From the NCBI RefSeq assembly GCF_030272615.1, contig NC_081406.1:260575386-260639385 (forward strand): 64,000 nucleotides of DNA, given 5' to 3'. Shown here one piece after another: positions 60,228-64,000 of the stretch. The translations under genes were made by a program, and so were the position numbers. Origin of the DNA: Cryptomeria japonica (taxonomy: Eukaryota; Streptophyta; Pinopsida; Cupressales; Cupressaceae). Within the stretch, counting starts at the first letter, position 1. Each line of letters begins with the position of its first letter. The notes under the pieces were generated by a model. The model ran no database searches. It saw nothing but the letters and a program-made list of their open reading frames with translations, and was not told where the DNA came from.

Positions 60228-61171
60228 CTCATCTCTGTCTTCTGCAATTGGGTGAGGCTGAGGATCCGTGGGATGTCCTGAAGGGGGCTATAACTGGTAA
60301 AACAACATTAATACATGTTAATAACATATATGTCAAATAACACATAATAACTAAAAATGAATAGACTAAAAAACTAAAGCATACCGGAGCCTCAGATGGA
60401 TGTGTTGTGGTCATAGGAGGCAAAGTCTCAGATGAATCAGTTACGACCATTTCCTATATCCATGGTAAGTGATCCAAAAGGAGTTAACTAGAGGGTTTCA
60501 ACTCCATTGTGCACTTAGTGAAAAGGAGTTGATCTAAGACAAACATACCTTTTCCCTTGGTCGTGTTGGATCCCATAATATACGTGTAGGACTTCTAGTG
60601 AAAAAGAATGGTAGAATAACAATAGGAAGTTTGGAAGGGGCCTGTAATAGTTTAAAGACAATTATACAAGTTAATAACCCAAAGTTGTTGACAAACTAGA
60701 TAAAACAAATATTTTTAACATATGTAGAACAAATGCACACCGAAGCCTCGTATAGTTCTCATGTAACCTTAGGAGGCCTAGTCGAAGCTGATGCAACTAT
60801 TACCATTTCCTGTATGAAAAATGATAACATATGATATAGACATAAAAGGATTTTGTTATTTCAAACAAGCAAGAATGCAATCCAAAGTTGAATATGAAGA
60901 TATCACCTCTTCCCTCTACTAAACCTCATCAACATCAAGTACATTCATTAATTTCGTAAACCCCATATATTTTTGTATATAGAAAAAAAATTAAGTGCAT
61001 TTATCAATATCTACATATACATGTTTAATCATAATACATTTCAACAAATGAATTTAAATTGTACTGGATTACCTTTTGTCATTTGGGTGTCCGAGAGGAT
61101 ATCTTTTTCTGCCTTGGAGTGCTAGAGGATGGCTTTCTCACACGAGATTTCCTCAAGGCAAGTGGGGTAAA
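60228..61171 (-). pseudogene. Minus-strand gene fragment with five small phase-0 exons
   Basis: Five candidate exons, each bounded by AG and GT on the minus strand and each a multiple of three: 61073-61171 (33 codons, basic: LRKSRVRKPSSSTPRQKK), 60741-60809 (23), 60549-60641 (31: PIVILPFFFTRSPTRILWD), 60385-60453 (23: EMVVTDSSETLPP) and 60228-60287 (20: HPTDPQPHPIAEDRDE). The two 23-codon exons are clear duplicates (EMVVTDSSE / EMVIVASAS, then PP and a final EAP or EAS). The sequence is proline-, serine- and charge-rich and probably disordered. In-frame TGA codons at 61082 (complement) and in the exon at 60741 suggest decay or sequencing of a dead copy. No family is recognised and no start or end is found. 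Confidence 0.45.
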
Positions 61172-63189
61172 CTAATAGAAAAAAATTAACATAAGGGAAA
61201 AGAGCATGTATTTAATATATCACTTAAGTCAAAAATATATAAATCTTGGCCAAATTCGATGGCCGCAAGCGTGATATCATCAAGTTGGGACATCTTAGCC
61301 ACTGATAAGCACTATAAAACACCAATTAATGATACATATTATAGTACCCCTTCTCGATCAGACTTTTTAGACTCATGTTTGACTTCTGTTGACTGTTCAA
61401 TGGATACATTATTGTTATATTTTATAAAGACTTTATGCGATGCTATTACATGCTTTAACTTGATATGTAGTGTATGCTTTCATGCAGTATTTCATTACTT
61501 ATGTTAAATGTGATTCTTATGGATTACTGACATGGACTGACACATTTACTTTATATGTGCGATGTGCTATTTACATGTTTCATGTTTGCAAGTGTATGGG
61601 ATGCGAGGGGATGATTTTCCCTCACTCACTTCGGTGAGACAGGGAATGTCATGATTCTCCTTCATCAGTGAGCGTGTTGTGTCTGTTTATATATGTTATA
61701 TGCATGTGTGGTTCTTTGATGCAGGACATTGCAGGTACAAGTACCAGGTAGGTACGGGGTATCCACTCCACTTGGTTTCATAGGTCTGAGCGTGCCTTAT
61801 TGTCTGATGGGAGTGGAGGAGATACTTGTTAGATCCTAGATTGACCCGCAGTTACACTCATGTGAGTGTTGTCAGTCGGTCGTCTTTTCTGTTTGACCAG
61901 TATGCAAGTCATAGTACTTCGGTTTTTCTCTTTGTGAGTCGTCGTATGGTCTTCTCTCATTTTGTGTGCTTCCAGTTATTTGAAAATATTTAAATTGAGT
62001 AAATTGTGTAATTTGGTGTTGGCATATTTAATTTAACTAATATGCCTAGAGTTTATTGGTTAAATTAAATTAATGGAGTTGTTAAATTAAATGGTTAAAT
62101 TGCATGTTATATTGTGAAAATAGTTGTATTAAATTATTTGAAAAAGAAATTAGTGAAATGCTATGCTATTTGAATTTCAGTGCTATGTTGAGTTAAATTC
62201 ATTTGGAGAAAAGAAAAATAAATAAAAAGCATTTCCATTTACCTTTTGGTAGCTTTTAGATTTTATTTTTGTTTAAAAAAGAATTGTTTCATGAAAAAGG
62301 AAAATTATATTTAATTACTTTTTAAATATCTTATTCCTATTGGTGGAGGAAACTTTTAACCTAAAAAGTTTAGGTTGAAAATATTTTTCCATATATTCCT
62401 ATGAGTTCACGGGAAGAAAGAGGGAGGCATTTTTTAAAACAAAAATTTGGAAATCATTTGGAAGGAGAAAGCTGGATTTTGGAATTGGTATGCAGGATTG
62501 AAGCTCATCCACTATTTTCTTCTTGGATTGCTTTGCAAGTTGGGTAGATTTCTTTCTTGTATTGCAATAAAAATTTGAATATTTTCAGTTTCTTCCCTGT
62601 GTGTTGATTAAAATTTGTTAAATCTTATTGGAGTTTCTTCTTGGAAGTTTGATTTGGAAATAGAATTGTTTTCTATTGAATTTAATTAAATCCCAAATCA
62701 ATATGTGTATGTTGAAAAGAAATTGTCCAATATCTTGTTGGCTGTGTGCTTCCAAGTTCTTTGGAAAATTTAGTTTTTTGACTATTTCCTCTATTTGTGT
62801 TGTAAGGAATAGATTTTGTTTTCTGTATGATTGCAAGTTTCTATTTGTCCAAAGATTTGGGGGTTATGCTAGCAAAATCTTGTTAATTTGCCTCTTTGCA
62901 TGATGCAAGGATTCTTCCTGTGTGTGAAGAAAACAAAAAAATGAATCAAATCCCCTCTTATTCCTTACAATTCTTTTGAATTTTGCCCAAGATCTTTATA
63001 ATTGGGTCTTTTATGCTTTATTGGTTTACCAGAATCCCTTATTGAAAAAAATATCATTGCAAAATTAAAATTTGCTATTCATTGTTATTCTTTTTTACCA
63101 GTGATGGGTGCAGTAAATGAATGGTTTAATTTTTTATTAATTTTTTTTTTTTAAATAATAAATTGAACCCCACATGGCAAGGTAATCCC

Positions 63190-63355
63190 ACCACGTGGGA
63201 TGGTAGCTGCTGCTACCATAAGGTAGCAACACTACCGTGAGGCCGGTAGTGACTGCTACCAGTTGGTAGCAGCACTATTGGTGGGTAGTGCCTGCTACCA
63301 GTAGGTAGTGTCTGCAACCGGTTGGTAGCAGCACTACTGGTAGGTAGTCCTTGCC
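63190..63355 (+). repeat. GC-rich short-period repeat inside the Y LTR
   Basis: Repeats of ggtagcagcactactgg and ggtagtgcctgctaccag with interspersed inverted copies. It corresponds in place and motif to 31190-31435. Confidence 0.8.
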
Positions 63356-63471
63356 ACCATGTTTTACCTTTTCTCCCTCATCGTGGTGGTTAATAAAGAT
63401 TGTTCATTGTTTAATAACAACAGGTGATTAAATTATGTTTTTCCTTTTTCAATATTACTTGTTTTATTAAT

Positions 63472-63474
<3 letters not shown>

Positions 63475-63507
<33 letters not shown>
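63475..63507. repeat. (TA)n microsatellite
   Basis: About 16 TA units within the Y LTR. Confidence 0.9.
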
Positions 63508-63511
<4 letters not shown>

Positions 63512-64000
63512 TTATTTCTTTTAATCAAGGCATTATTTTATATGGTTAATTTAGTAAATTAGATTTATTCTGAAAATATATTAAATATTTTAGTATAATT
63601 CATATGTTATATCTTTGATATGGATTTTTTATTATTTGGATTAGTGTATTGGAAATAAAATTGAATGACGTCTTATGATGATGTATTAAATGTGGGGTGT
63701 TTTATTAAATTTCAATTGATGAGTTTGCAAGTGTTTATGATGTTGGTGTTCTCAAAGATTGTCTGAGTTCAGACTTAGTGAATTTAGCATTTCTTGCAAG
63801 GGATTTATTTTGTTGCAATTTCTTGTCTATGTTCAGTCATCTTGTTGTGGCATATTATTGTACCTCTTGATCAGGTGATGTGTTATGACCTCGTTGTCTT
63901 AACCATTTTGTGCTTATTCCTTATGGTTAACCAAGTGTTAGTAAGTCTTTGTTTTGGTCACCTATATTTCTATAGTGGTGTTATGGCTGTGTGTTTCGCC

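Larger units (their letters stand above)
61340..64000 (+). repeat. Y-family LTR, plus strand, truncated by the window end
   Basis: Begins tatagtacccc (TG mutated to TA; the other copy starts TGTAGTACCCC) and runs parallel to the reverse complement of 33167-30576. Shared landmarks include gcgaggggatgattttcc, tgcaggacattgcaggtac and tgttatggct at the window edge. No purine tract precedes it, so it is a 5' LTR or another solo LTR. An 82-codon open frame across its start is not a gene. Confidence 0.88.

Noticed and set aside
1..64000. tRNA, rRNA and CRISPR arrays
   Set aside because: No cloverleaf with A/B boxes, no rRNA core sequence and no spaced short palindromic array were seen; the tandem repeats present are contiguous.

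Overview
The window is nuclear plant DNA dominated by nested transposable elements. It holds one intact-looking cellular gene, a six-exon TIR-NB-ARC-LRR (TNL) immune receptor at 39244-44419. The style of the TNL (a TIR opening with a DVFINH-type motif, a conserved post-LRR region), very long LTRs, long AT-rich spacers and old, stop-ridden element copies point to a gymnosperm, most likely a conifer. That assignment is inference; no species marker was identified.

Region 1-22580 is a nest. The outermost element, called X here, is a non-coding LTR retrotransposon. The 3' part of its 5' LTR is at 4391-5042, a tRNA-Met-type primer binding site at 5045-5056, an internal region to 11863 and a 3' LTR at 11864-22580. 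A Ty1/copia element (1-4390, pol broken by frameshifts and stops) sits in X's 5' LTR. A short non-autonomous LTR element with two 1062-bp LTRs and target duplication tatac (7285-10316) sits in X's interior. A 6.7-kb LINE (13812-20476) sits in X's 3' LTR. The LINE keeps uninterrupted frames apart from premature stops and carries an extra coding region after RNase H.

Region 22581-33770 is an old LINE 3' remnant split by a minus-strand, pol-less copia-type element, called S (23906-33498; target duplication gggtgg). S has a gag with several CCHC knuckles and an unrecognised reading frame of about 690 codons. S's 5' LTR is itself split by a 3751-bp solo LTR of family Y (29417-33167; target duplication ctact). 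A second Y LTR, on the plus strand, runs off the end of the window (61340-64000). X and Y share LTR termini and some internal blocks.

Region 33771-50330 holds an AT-rich spacer, a tandemly duplicated upstream region (38453-39100), the TNL gene, more spacer and a probable LTR with primer binding site near 47320. Region 50330-61200 is the least conventional part. It has palindromic AACCCGTAYGGGTT repeats around a 1.1-kb CT-rich tract, then a decayed multi-exon transposase-like gene (52177-56318) interrupted by an LTR. These are followed by a 53-bp tandem array, a seven-copy 349-bp satellite (56955-59371) and a set of small phase-0 exons on the minus strand (60228-61171) that appear to have arisen by internal duplication.

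Apart from the TNL, every gene-like sequence looks like transposon coding sequence in decay. Insertion order follows from the nesting: LINE remnant, then S, then Y; and X, then copia, the 3-kb element and the LINE.
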